From the NCBI GenBank assembly GCA_916048095.2, contig OU696583.1, positions 942,501 to 1,006,500 on the forward strand: a stretch of 64,000 bases of DNA. Reading direction: 5' to 3'. A program made the translations under genes and the position numbers. Source of the stretch: Sacculina carcini (lineage: Eukaryota; Arthropoda; Thecostraca; Sacculinidae). Shown here piece after piece: positions 11,692-25,872 of this stretch (position 1 is its first letter; every line of letters begins with the position of its first letter). Below the pieces are notes generated by a model that searched no databases, was not told the origin of the DNA, and saw only the letters and a list, made by a program, of their open reading frames with translations.

Positions 11692-11891
11692 CAGTGGTTC
11701 TTAACCGAGGGCACTCGCACCCCTATGATGTGCGAGGTTTGCTGTAAAATTTGCTTTCCTAAATCCATTTAAAGCAGTTGTACGAATGAATGTTGAGTAC
11801 AGTTTTGTTATTACGTCGTTTGTATTTTTATATTCTCGTATAGCTATCAAGAATTCAGGATGTGAACACAGAGAAACGTTGAGAACCACTG
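11692..11891. mobile_element. hAT-like MITE, CAGTGGTTCTTAACC family
   Basis: The ends CAGTGGTTCTTAACCG and ACGTTGAGAACCACTG are inverted copies of the Charlie-style hAT terminus. Flanking 8-mers ATCTAGAC and CTCTGGAC match at 6 of 8. Non-coding, 200 bp. Confidence 0.7.
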
Positions 11892-12214
11892 CTCTGGACC
11901 ATGCGAGTCTAGGTAGCGGGACTAAGGGAATAACTAAGGAAATAAGGGGGATCACTTGTCCACTTGTGATAAAACTATGTCTTCTTATCATCAAAAATCA
12001 ACCGATACATTGGTACAGGTCCAATTCAAGCTTTGTTTTTGTAAACATTTAATGAGGCTGGTCATATGTTGTAAAGCACCACTTGTTTCAAGGGCGGATG
12101 AGCTATCTGATAGCCAACGGCCATCTAGCATGTTCCAGTTTGCAAACGTGTTTTCATTTTTCTATTTGTGCCTACTCCCTGCTCGCTGTGATGTTCCTGT
12201 CGGTTGTCTCTTTC

Positions 12215-12277
12215 GCGCCTGTGTATAAATATGTGCGCTATATTAAATATATGTTGTTGTTGTTGTTGTTGTTGTTG
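12215..12277 (+). repeat. LINE/SINE 3' tail ending in (TTG)n, second copy
   Basis: Same GTGCGCTATATTAAATA motif followed by TTG repeats as at 4,985-5,038. It gives eight TTG units here. Confidence 0.45.
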
Positions 12278-12554
12278 CCTAATTGAACCAATTTTCACTG
12301 TCTCGCTATATCCAGGTAATACGACTATTTCCCTATTGGCTACGAGCTGAATCGAATTAGCTGTGAAATCTACCAAACGTTCGACGACCACAAAGCACAC
12401 ACCAACACCAGAGAATGAATTTATTGAAACCGAAAATGGCAGCGAGAAAGAAGAGAGAGAGGAGTTGACCTTAGCTGAGACACAAGGTACAAAACAGAAA
12501 GTCAGAAATAATTTTGCCAAAACACAAAGAAACTCAGTACAGAAAACGATGTAA

Positions 12555-13335
12555 CCTCTGCACACACACTCTCTCTCTCGCGAGAAACCGCTCTCTTCCT
12601 CTTCCTCACTCTCACATGAGAGCACACACAGATACGCTGTCAAACGTTTCTGTCCCATTCACACACACACACACACACCAACTGCATGCTGGCGCCGGGC
12701 GTGTCCTGGTTTCTGTCTCTGTTGCTGCTGCTCATCTGGCCGCCCGTACAGACAGACACACACACAGACCTCCCACGCAACACAACAACTCCAACACCAT
12801 ACATGCTCGGAATAGGCAATGACCGAACAAGCCTTGCAGAACAAGACCCGGTGAAAACACACTCACACACTCACATATGCATGCACGCACGCACACCCTC
12901 AACAAAGACCAATACACATTCACGACGACCTTCAATTGCAATAGGAAGCTATTGCAACAATGCAACCGTGTTTCCGATCAAGACACATGCATACGAACGT
13001 ACACACATACACACACACACACAGACATACACAAATATTGTGAAGTGGAGCGATGCATCTTCAGCACACACACAAACACCGCACAAATAAATTCCTCGCT
13101 GACAAATATCTTGGCAACGTCCATATAATTGACAACATATAATTGACAACATACACCCACACACACACACACACATACAATACAGAGACAATTGCAAATA
13201 CACGAGAGAAAACACACGCACACAAGAACATTGAGCTAACATATGACCATTATTCGTTTCGCAACAGCTAAAACTTGCACAAAGTATGGCTGAACAGAAC
13301 TGTTTCATTTACATGACGATTCCCACAGAAAATTA

Positions 13336-13367
<32 letters not shown>

Positions 13368-13557
13368 ACATAAAGGCAGTGAAACCGTATGAGTGTGTGT
13401 GTGAGAGAGAGAGTGACACACACACACACACTCATACGGTACATACACTTGCATTATTCAACACACACACACGCGCGATCCATGTCTCCGTACACACAAA
13501 GACAGCGCAAATGTACATTCGACATGCCCCCCTATATCACCCTCCCCCTCCCAGCGC
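12555..13557. repeat. CA-rich low-complexity region downstream of ataxin-2
   Basis: Many short (AC)n, (CA)n and (TC)n runs; on the ataxin-2 sense strand they are TG-rich. It includes a small inverted repeat around 13,389-13,440 (ATGAGTGTGTGTGTGAGAGA and its complement). It probably covers the ataxin-2 3' UTR and flank; no clear polyadenylation signal was found. Confidence 0.5.
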
Positions 13558-16500
13558 TCATTGCGCTCCCCCAGCGCCGCTGTTGGTATGATGTACCACA
13601 TGCACTGGATGCGTCGGCTGCATGGACACGTGCGCGTAGGCCGCTGCCGCTGCGGCGTGTGGGGGCGGCGGTGCCGACGTGGCATGCTGCTGAGGTGTCG
13701 GCGGCGGCAGTGCCGGCGTCTGCTGTACTTGCTGCTGTCCGGCTGCTGCGGCTGCTGCTGCTGCCGCCGCAAAATGATGCTGGTGATGATGCGGCGGCAG
13801 ATAGAACGACGGCTGCAGTTGTCCGGCGGCCGCGGCCGACACCAGATAGACGTTGTTGGGCGGATACTGGTAGACTCCGGCCGCCGCCGCCGCCGCCGGA
13901 TTGTGACCGGCCGGAAAACCGTAGATGGCAGTCGGTTGTGGTGGCGGCGGCGGCGGATGAGCTGGAAGCGGCGGCGGCGGGTGTCCCGTGCCGGCAGTGG
14001 GCGGCGGTTGGCCGGGCGGTGGCTCGTAGCCGCCTACAGACATGCCGGCCGTCGGGTGCTGGTAGAGAGCGGCTGCGGCGGCGGTTGGCATCATGCGCAC
14101 AAACAGAGGCCCGCCGCCAGCAGCACCGCCCGCCGCCGCGTGATAATCGACGGCCTGCAGATGATGCGCGTGATGCGGATGCATGTGTGCGGCGTGCATG
14201 GCGGTCTGTGCCGCAGAAGCGGAGCCAGGATGAGCAGCCAGCAGTGGCGGACCAGTGACGGTGGCCACTTGCACGGCAGAGGAGCCGGCGTCGCGGCCGC
14301 CAGGAATCACCATGGCACCGCCGTACTCGGCGACGCGAGACTGCGCGGCCGCTGCTGCTGCTGCGGCAGCCGCATGCTTCTGATAGCGCGCGGCGACGGC
14401 AGCCGCGGCCGCCTGATGCTGATGCCCAAAGGCCACCAGCTGGTGAGGTGGCACAATATAACCAGCTATGCCGCTTGTGGGCGTGTGCTGAGATTGTTGC
14501 TGGTGATGCTGCGACGGCGGTTGCGGCGATGCTATCAGATGAGCGTGATGCGGATGTTGCGGCATGAGCGTAGGTGCGTAGGGCCCGCCGACGCCAGCCA
14601 TGATGGGCGCTACCAGCGCTGGTGGTGTGCCCCGCGGCGGCGTGTGAACCACCGAAACGCCGACCGAAGACGCAGGAGCAACGACAGCAGTGACCGACGA
14701 CGACAATGACGGAGTGAAAGGCTTGGCGTTGGGATTCAGCGTGAACGCCTTAGCGTTGGGGTTCAGCTTGGATTTGACGGCCGGTGTGGTGGTCGTAACG
14801 GTGGATGCGTCGCTCGCGCTCGATGTTGCCGTGCCAGTGGCAGTGGTGCCAGTCGCAGTCACCACACAGCTCGACGTATCTGCCGGCAGCGTCGACTTGT
14901 GTGCCGCCGCAGACGGAACGCTCGACGCTGTGCTGGTGGACGTCTTGGCTGAAGCCGGTCGGTCGTCTTCGTCGTGTGTTTCCACCGCCGCCGCCGCCGT
15001 GGTAGTGTTGAGTTGCGACTCGACAGAGAGCGCGGCCGGCGAGGCGCTGGAACTAGGAGCCGCTGCGGCCGACTTTTTGTAAGAGGACGGCAGCTGTTGC
15101 TGTTGCGTGCCATCGGCCAACACAAATTTGTCGCGGAAAGTCTTCAGCTCAGCCGACACAACACTGCGACTGTTGGCCGCCGTCGCCGCTGCTGCTGTTG
15201 ACGACGTATCAGAACCGGCGCCGCCACCGGACGACGAAGTCTTGCCGTGCCGTGCCACAGCCACAGCCGCTGCTTTGGTCGGCGGCGGATCTGCCGTCGT
15301 TGGCGGCGGCGGCGGCGGCATTTCGGCAATCGTGTGAGAACGCGGCATCTGCTGCTGCTGTTGCTGATGATGGTGATGCGACGTCGGCGAATGATGGCCG
15401 TGATGCAGCGGGTGATGGTGCGGATGCGGCGGCGGGTGATACGCGTGCTGTGGATGAGTGTGGTGGTGTTGATGATGGTGCCCGTGATGATGTTCCGCGT
15501 GCTTGGCATGCAGCGGCGGCGGCGTTGCATTCGACGCGGCAGGAGAGTGTGACGACGACGTCGGCTGCTGCGGGCACGGAGGAGGTTCAGTGCACCTGAG
15601 GCGCGCGTGCGTGCCGGACTCGGCAGAGTGCCGCGTCTTGGCAGCGTGCGACAACGGTGCAGCTGGCGGCGGTGAAGACAGCGTTGATTCTGCGTGCTTG
15701 CCACCACCACCACCAACGCCGCTGACGGAGGCAGATTCACCGCTCGGCTCTTGCTGTTGATGTTGGTGATGATGGTGTCGGTGATGGTGATTATGGTGGT
15801 AGTAGGAAGCCGCCGTGGATGCCGCCGCGCTCGGAGAATGGTGGCCTGCTGATAGCGGAGGAGTCGACGACGGTGTGCGGTGATGAGACGAAACAGCCGC
15901 AGTCGTCGGCAGCGAAGTCTGAACAGACGTCGGCGGTGCAGAGGCGGCGCCGCCAGGTGGTGGAGGAGGATGGTCCATGTAGCGAGCGCGTGACTGCGGC
16001 GCACGATGATGCCCGGGCACGTTGCGCGTGCGATGTGCCGTCCCACCGCCGCCGCCACTACCCGCCATCATTGTCGCCGGAGACGCACGGTGGTGATGGT
16101 GATGCTGCTGGCGCGAGTTGGCCGCGGCGCCCGAAGACCGCTTGGCCGGTGGCACATAGCGCTCTGTGCGTGCGCCCTCGCTGTCTGTTCGTGATTGTTG
16201 TTGATGGTGATGAGTATGCTGATGATGATGATGATGTTTGGGCCGCACAACGGCGGCGAACGCCTCCTCCTCACTACCATGTCGCCGGCCGTCCTCCGTG
16301 TCAGCCACGCCGTTCGACAGACGCATGCGCTGCACGCACGACACGTCGTTCTCGATCTCGCTGGCGATACGCGCCGCATCCTGCTCCTGTCGTGCCGAAC
16401 TCTTGCGCAGCTCGGTGGTGTAGCCGGCCAGCGAGTGGTCGAACGACGAGCGCACGCCGTACTTGCGCTCGTTGGTGCGAAACATCTCCTGTGCGTCCCA

Positions 16501-17262
16501 GCCGTTGGCAGTTGCGCCACTGCCGCCACCGCCTCCGCCGCCGTCGAGAGATTCGACAATCTCGCCGCCGGCACCACCGCCTTCCTCATCGTCCTCGCCG
16601 CCCACCCACGGCTCCAGCTCGCGCTCGCCGCCAGCGCCGTTGCTGCGTGCCGAAATGGCCGAGTCGGTGGCAAACGCTGCTGAAGCCGCCGCCGACGAAG
16701 CTGGCGCAGATTGGCGACCACTGGCAAAGTCGAGATCGACGTTGAGCGCCGACAGACTCACTATCTGATGACACTCGAACACGAGCAGATTGCGCACCTG
16801 GTCGGGGTCGATTTTGTGCGGCTGCGCCGGGTCGACGGGCGCCACCAGCCGCAGTCGAAATTCGTTGCGGGTCGACACGCCCTCCAGTATGCCGTCGAAA
16901 CACTTGCCGGCAGTGGTCAGCACGCGCACGTTGCAGCCAATCAGCGACGACAGCATTTGAACGTACTTGGCGTCGGAGAAAACGCCGGTGGCCTCGACGG
17001 GCGCCGGAGACGACACCAGCGCCGAGGACTCGTCGCCGTCACCAGCGCCGTCACCGCTGGCCACCACCGACGTACTGCCAAACGTGACGCCTGAAGAAGA
17101 CGCCGACGGTGATAATGAAGACCTCATGTGAGCCGGCTCCTTGACGACACGGCCGTAGCCTGAGGCCGACGACGTGGCGACCAAAGACGTAGCTGTGGAC
17201 GAAGACGACGGCATCGTAGAGCCGGCCGGACGTGATTTGCGCATGCGTTGACTGCTGTTCAT
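13558..17262 (-). CDS. ATXN2: Ataxin-2, single-exon, 1,234 residues
   Basis: RNA-binding cytoplasmic protein of stress granules and polysomes that works with poly(A)-binding protein. An LSm domain spans about residues 97-178 (SDAKYVQMLSSLIGCNVRVL to VFECHQIVSLSALNVDL). A LsmAD region covers about 254-325 (QEMFRTNERKYGVRSSFDHS, then a YTTEL segment and an acidic-basic helix with EIENDV). Around 830-850 lies a PABP-binding PAM2 motif (SKLNPNAKAF), directly followed by a second LNPNAKPF copy. The rest is low complexity: long Pro/Ala/Ser/Gly, His and short Gln runs. The reading frame is open from the ATG to the stop without an intron, although neighbouring genes are split. The start is the first ATG, preceding a Ser/Ala-rich leader. 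I cannot tell whether a non-coding first exon lies upstream. A retrocopy origin is possible, but no poly(A) tract or repeats flank it. Confidence 0.93.
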   Translation of the reverse strand: MNSSQRMRKSRPAGSTMPSSSSTATSLVATSSASGYGRVVKEPAHMRSSLSPSASSSGVTFGSTSVVASGDGAGDGDESSALVSSPAPVEATGVFSDAKYVQMLSSLIGCNVRVLTTAGKCFDGILEGVSTRNEFRLRLVAPVDPAQPHKIDPDQVRNLLVFECHQIVSLSALNVDLDFASGRQSAPASSAAASAAFATDSAISARSNGAGGERELEPWVGGEDDEEGGGAGGEIVESLDGGGGGGGSGATANGWDAQEMFRTNERKYGVRSSFDHSLAGYTTELRKSSARQEQDAARIASEIENDVSCVQRMRLSNGVADTEDGRRHGSEEEAFAAVVRPKHHHHHQHTHHHQQQSRTDSEGARTERYVPPAKRSSGAAANSRQQHHHHHRASPATMMAGSGGGGGTAHRTRNVPGHHRAPQSRARYMDHPPPPPGGAASAPPTSVQTSLPTTAAVSSHHRTPSSTPPLSAGHHSPSAAASTAASYYHHNHHHRHHHHQHQQQEPSGESASVSGVGGGGGKHAESTLSSPPPAAPLSHAAKTRHSAESGTHARLRCTEPPPCPQQPTSSSHSPAASNATPPPLHAKHAEHHHGHHHQHHHTHPQHAYHPPPHPHHHPLHHGHHSPTSHHHHQQQQQQMPRSHTIAEMPPPPPPTTADPPPTKAAAVAVARHGKTSSSGGGAGSDTSSTAAAATAANSRSVVSAELKTFRDKFVLADGTQQQQLPSSYKKSAAAAPSSSASPAALSVESQLNTTTAAAAVETHDEDDRPASAKTSTSTASSVPSAAAHKSTLPADTSSCVVTATGTTATGTATSSASDASTVTTTTPAVKSKLNPNAKAFTLNPNAKPFTPSLSSSVTAVVAPASSVGVSVVHTPPRGTPPALVAPIMAGVGGPYAPTLMPQHPHHAHLIASPQPPSQHHQQQSQHTPTSGIAGYIVPPHQLVAFGHQHQAAAAAVAARYQKHAAAAAAAAAAQSRVAEYGGAMVIPGGRDAGSSAVQVATVTGPPLLAAHPGSASAAQTAMHAAHMHPHHAHHLQAVDYHAAAGGAAGGGPLFVRMMPTAAAAALYQHPTAGMSVGGYEPPPGQPPPTAGTGHPPPPLPAHPPPPPPQPTAIYGFPAGHNPAAAAAAGVYQYPPNNVYLVSAAAAGQLQPSFYLPPHHHQHHFAAAAAAAAAAGQQQVQQTPALPPPTPQQHATSAPPPPHAAAAAAYAHVSMQPTHPVHVVHHTNSGAGGAQ

Positions 17263-17767
17263 TTTACCAAGCGCTCATCCAACAAACCACAACCAAACAC
17301 ACTACACGCTACCACACACATACACACGTACGTGCGCGCTCAATCCTACAGACAAGCCATGTCAAAATAGCACGCTGGCATTCAACAGGCGGCACTGAAA
17401 ATCCGCGGCCGTGCACGCGCACACATTAGCCACCCGCGCATGCATGCAACTGTAATTGCAGTACGAATATCCACACACACACACACACACACGCACGCAC
17501 GCCAAGGCACACATGAACAGATGTACTACACAGACAGACAGACAAACGCGCGCGCGCTCACGTGCACACACACAGTGGTCGAATGCAGGAAAACTGGCGG
17601 ACAATTAGTGCAACACGCCAACAGTGGTGCTCAACGCGGCTGAGCAAACGAGCGATTGTGTCGCCTGTGGGTAATACACACACACACACACACACACAAT
17701 CACTTACACGCTGCTCGACAGTGTGGACCACGCCGTACCAACACATAACCGGCTGCAATGAACTGAC
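17263..17767. promoter_or_regulatory. Presumed ataxin-2 promoter/5' flank
   Basis: The sequence upstream of the ataxin-2 ATG on the minus strand contains TG-rich runs in the sense direction and GCGCGC-type Z-DNA-prone alternating tracts near 17,545. No TATA box or other named element is convincing, so the call rests on position only. Confidence 0.3.
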
Positions 17768-17775
17768 ACATAGGA

Positions 17776-18047
17776 CAGTGTTTCTCAACCTCTTCATTGG
17801 CATATTGGCCCCCTTCAATACAATGCGAGTCCTTGTGGTCCCCTAGGAGCTGCCCTTGCCCCTCCCCCTAGAAGTCATTGTGGCCGCATACACACATGGA
17901 CCGTCGCTCGGCGACTTCTCCGACAACTTGCCGCAATATATATATATTTCGTGGCCCGTAAGAAAACATGGTGCCCCCCACACTTTTATACATTTAGTCC
18001 TATGACCCCTCAAGAAAATCCCATGGTCTACGTTGAGGAACACGTTG
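17776..18047. mobile_element. hAT-like MITE with perfect 8-bp TSD
   Basis: Begins CAGTGTTTCTCAACCTC and ends with GTTGAGGAACACGTTG, inverted. It is flanked by identical ACATAGGA octamers at 17,768-17,775 and 18,048-18,055, diagnostic of hAT insertion. Same family as the outer element at 28,213-28,827. Confidence 0.85.
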
Positions 18048-18441
18048 ACATAGGAGACGGCTGCATGTATGTATGTGCGTGTGTGTTTGCGTGTGTATGT
18101 GTCTGGGATGGCACATTAATACTGACAGTGATCTCTATCGAACAAAAGGACAAATGCTTGGTTTTTTAAAAAAGTGGTAGGTGGTGCGTGCTTTTTTAAT
18201 TCGTTTATTTTCGTTTCTAGCGACTTGCTGGTACTGAACATGGTGGAACAAGCGAATTAATTGAATCTGTCAGCGTTGAGGAAACATTAACATTTGTATA
18301 TTGACACTGAAGGCCGTAAAACACAAGGCAAATAAAAAAACGGCGAAATAAACTACTAACAAACACAGAAACACGCTTGCAATTGCTCACAGTTGAACGA
18401 AACACAGTTATAATTGTTCGCCACATTGTTCCCGTCTAGCG

Positions 18442-18704
18442 CAGTGTTTCTTAACCTTACTTCTCTGATTCCCCCCACTTCTTAACGAGCCATCTCTTCA
18501 TTTTCCACACAACAGCGCTGATAAATTCAATAAATTCAGTTGTTACAACAAAGTAAGTGTCAAGAGGCCATTAGAAATAAAAATAAACGAATTTTAATTG
18601 ATAAAAACACACATAGTTGTCTTTCTGTCCGACCTTTAGCTTTCCACTTGGCAACTCTTTCATTCCCCACCATTGGGGAATTTCCCACAGGTTAAGAACC
18701 ACTG
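18442..18704. mobile_element. hAT-like MITE
   Basis: Inverted ends CAGTGTTTCTTAACCTTA and CAGGTTAAGAACCACTG. Flanking 8-mers GTCTAGCG and GTTTAGCC agree at 6 of 8. Non-coding. Confidence 0.7.
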
Positions 18705-20870
18705 GTTTAGCCTGATTAAGAAATGCCAACTTCTGAAGAGTGCCGCGTCCAAGTGACATGGTAGAACAAGCTATTTGGAGACACCTCAGATGTGACAGGT
18801 GAACATACGCGCGTTGTGTGCGCATGTGTTGGCTCATCAGTGCTTCTTATACACGTGACTTTTCAACAGCCACCACACACTGTTAACCCCCCCCCAAATT
18901 CAGACAAAGTTTACTAAGACAGCCTGACGACACGCCAATAAATAATATCACGCGATGATGCACATATGATATTCCTACCAACACCTTGTCAATTTGATAA
19001 GGCGTGGGCAGCGGTGAGATAAACTATACTGATACTGCTTTTTAAATTACATTAAACTTAATTACTCAGGCTAAACTTACAACACAAAGCGTACACAAAC
19101 AACACAAGTATAGAAACACCAAGCATTTTTTTTTAAATTCAACCACCGAACGACTGCAACAGGAGCCAACCAAGGTGGATTATCGCTCCTTAACACGAAG
19201 CATACCACACAGCCGTATATAAATTCTAAAAACATACAAAAACTTTTGACAACACTACATAAAAACATTGCCACGTGACAATTTTCCACCGTGAACTTTC
19301 TTAATAAATACTCGCAATTAACGAGTCGGCAAATATTGGGGCAATGTTCAAATCATAAACAGAAGCGATGAGCAGCACAAGCTCGATACATCATCCAGAT
19401 GTACAGAGCAGCATGAACAGCCTCAGCTTGAGAACTTTCTTTGAACTAACCAATAATCCCCACAAGCACGAATTAAAATCTAACCGGTGTCTGCATGTAT
19501 GATAGGGAACCGACAGTAAAAAATATACCAACCAAAAATGTCTCGTGAACTAAACAAGTTAAAATAGATCGTATACCCCACATAAGTTTAGAAACTTCTC
19601 AATTTCTACACTGAGACAACTACATCACAGGCACGATTCTAGAATAAAAGGACTGACCTTTGGCGATTTCAGAAAACAGGGCTTCAGTAGGCTGCCGAAT
19701 AAATGAGATCTCATTTCAACCACTTAAATAACATTCACAGCAAACCGCTCAACACAAACAACGGAAGGAGCTAGCGACCATGAGGCGTTAACAATGCGCC
19801 AGTCCGTAAGCATGGCGCAGAGAATTTTCGGATGCATAAGTTGCATAGTTCCTCTATAAATGACGTAATATACTAAAGGAAACTCACTATTACCACGTTG
19901 GTAAAAATATTGAATTTCGAAAGATTCACTAAAGAAACATTAAGGATTGAAGAAGCATTTAAATTGAGTTCCCAAATGTGAATATAATAATTGGAGCTGA
20001 TTACGAATACTGCGGAGGAAGTTACTTATTTGCAGTGTTTTCGATACTACAAGTTATTTCGGAAAATTATTAATCCATCAAGCCATCAATACAGTGCTCA
20101 ATATGCTGTAAAATAAGAAAAACGGTGAAGTAATCCCATAAATAATGTTCAGAAATTTTTATTGTAATCCAATACATAATTATAGGAAAATAAATATACA
20201 ATCTTAACATGAAATTCCGTTGAAATTCAAAACTTGGTTATTATCAATATATTCACATGTATCAATGCTGTTAAATAATATTACACTGAACATGCATATT
20301 GTTAGGGGATATAAAAATCGAAGTCACCAATATATAAATTAATTACGAGATGATATATGTTGAAAAAATTACATGAAATGGGATATACATAATAAATTTG
20401 CTTGGCAATAATGGTGAATTAGCGCGCGGTTTTGATCATTTAGTTGACGCTGTCGTTTTGCCGTGTTTTTGTTGTAGTGTATTGTTTCAAAGGGTTCGGA
20501 GTTGTTATTCTAAGGAGGATATTAAGCGTCTGAGGATGGGAGATAAGGAACAGGGTGGGTCCACTATCTTATTCACTTTTGTACTTTATTTGGTTGGGTC
20601 ATAGTATGTTTGTGTATGTCGCGTTGTTTGGAGGAGGAACAATCGCTTGAGGCTGTCGATATACATTGTATTCAGGTGTATTGTTGGCGTCGATGTTTGA
20701 TACACGTACTCTATAAACCTACACCGTACACATCTTGGATTATACAAATATCTCAACTTTTGGGTAATAGACAATGTCTTGTAATAGATAATGCTTAGAC
20801 TATCGACTTTTTTTGTCTGGTTGTAAGAAGAGCAAAACGTTCGATTCGTTTAAAGCATATTTGGTGCGTG
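18705..20870. other. Intergenic upstream of RBBP4/7
   Basis: AT-rich, with no gene or clear repeat. The first exon of RBBP4/7, which should supply little more than ATGG, must lie in or before this stretch, but several ATGG positions exist and none is decisive. Confidence 0.45.
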
Positions 20871-24334
<3,464 letters not shown>

Positions 24335-24604
24335 ATGCTCTTGTGTCTCTCACTGGAGCATGATGCATGATTAATGTAGAATACATATTCACGATTGTCT
24401 TGTACGGTGTACGTATGTATGTTTTTGTGTTGCAATTTTGCAAGGGCGATTGCAACGTCGCTTGTTTGTGCACTCGTGTGTGTGCCGTGTGTTATATGTT
24501 TGTGTTGTTCTCGTGTTCCTGTAATACATTTGCTTTTTCGCAGAGTTTCTGTGAGAACCGTATTTCGTCCTGCAATCGTGTGTTTCACTGTCTTAGGCGA
24601 TCGA
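24335..24604 (+). other. RBBP4/7 3' flank
   Basis: Presumed 3' UTR and downstream sequence; no canonical AATAAA is seen. It ends where the duplicated Ro60 block begins. Confidence 0.4.
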
Positions 24605-25157
24605 GTTGTAATACATCACAGAAAAATATGTTCAAATAGATTGATGTGATTACCTTTTTAAGCGAGATTCATGGCATAAACAGTGTTCTATTCTTTTATT
24701 AGTATATATTCAAAGTATTCATTTTTCATTGTACAAAATTGTGCTTTCATCTCGCCGAGTACAGTGATGAACGAATGAAAATATCCGGTAAAAATAAGTA
24801 GATATAATGAACCACGCACAACACAAATACGCGAACACGTGACATATGCGGAGCGAGCTGCGTGGTTGACTCGTGTGTGCTGGTTATCCACGAGGTGCGC
24901 GCTAGTTGTTTTTGTGTGGTATATAGTTTTTGTGTATGTATTATATCAATTATATATTTAGTGTTTGATGCTTTTCAGTCGTTGCGCTCGTTTTTTTGGT
25001 TCGTGGTTCATCAATTGCCGGCTAATTCAGTGCCGCAGAATGAGTGGATGCAAAAGGATGTTCTTTTTGTAACGACATTGTGGCTGGATTTGTTGTTAGT
25101 TGGCGGTGACTGCGACCGGGGGTTTGCGACGGTGTTTGTGTTAAGGCATTGTTGGCA
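24605..25157 (+). promoter_or_regulatory. Ro60 copy 1 upstream region (duplicated)
   Basis: Nearly identical to 48,290-48,562 joined to 58,044-58,327. It therefore contains the 5' flank and probable promoter and 5' UTR carried along in the duplication. No TATA box or named motif is certain. The single GACT at 24,868-24,871 is the site that is duplicated around the insertion in copy 2. Confidence 0.4.
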
Positions 25158-25779
25158 ATGGCTGCGTCTGGTTCAGCGGATGGGCTGGACGATGCGGCAA
25201 AGGTGACGTTGCAGCAGCTGAAGAACATTTTGCTGTTTGCCAAGTTTGAGGCGCCGGGGGTCGGTATTCCTCGCTTGGAGCAAGTTCTTCCCACCATTCG
25301 TCACAGAATCGGGTATTTTAAAACGGCGGTTTTTACAAGCACTCGCATTAACAAATATTCATGCTGCAGTTATACACATTCACATACATCCACAAACACA
25401 CAGACACACACACACACACACACACATGTGTATGCAAGCAACTCGGTCCACTCAGTAGCAGCCTACTTGTGTGACTGTCTTGATCGTACGTGATTTTTTT
25501 GTTCTCTTATAATACTTCAGACACGAATGGTTCGATTAATGCATGTGTAGAACTTGTGGGGCTCGGTACCTCAAGATTGAAAACTGCTAAACAGCAATCC
25601 ATCTTAATCTCGTCTATTTGAATGAGAACATAGCTGTATGTATACATATGTACAGTTAATTACACAATCATAAGTGTACATAATCATAACCTGAATTATA
25701 ACACAACGCATTAACTGTTATATACATGGCACACATTTATCACATAATACTATATAACATATACTAAAAAGTACAACAC

Positions 25780-25872
<93 letters not shown>

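Noticed and set aside
13389..16745. Several plus-strand ORFs of 100-380 codons
   Set aside because: They are antisense to ataxin-2 and reflect its GC- and repeat-rich composition; no domain or splice logic supports them.
20398..20604. Candidate first exon of RBBP4/7
   Set aside because: No ATGG followed by a GT donor in the needed phase could be chosen, and the encoded peptide does not resemble the RBBP4 N-terminus.
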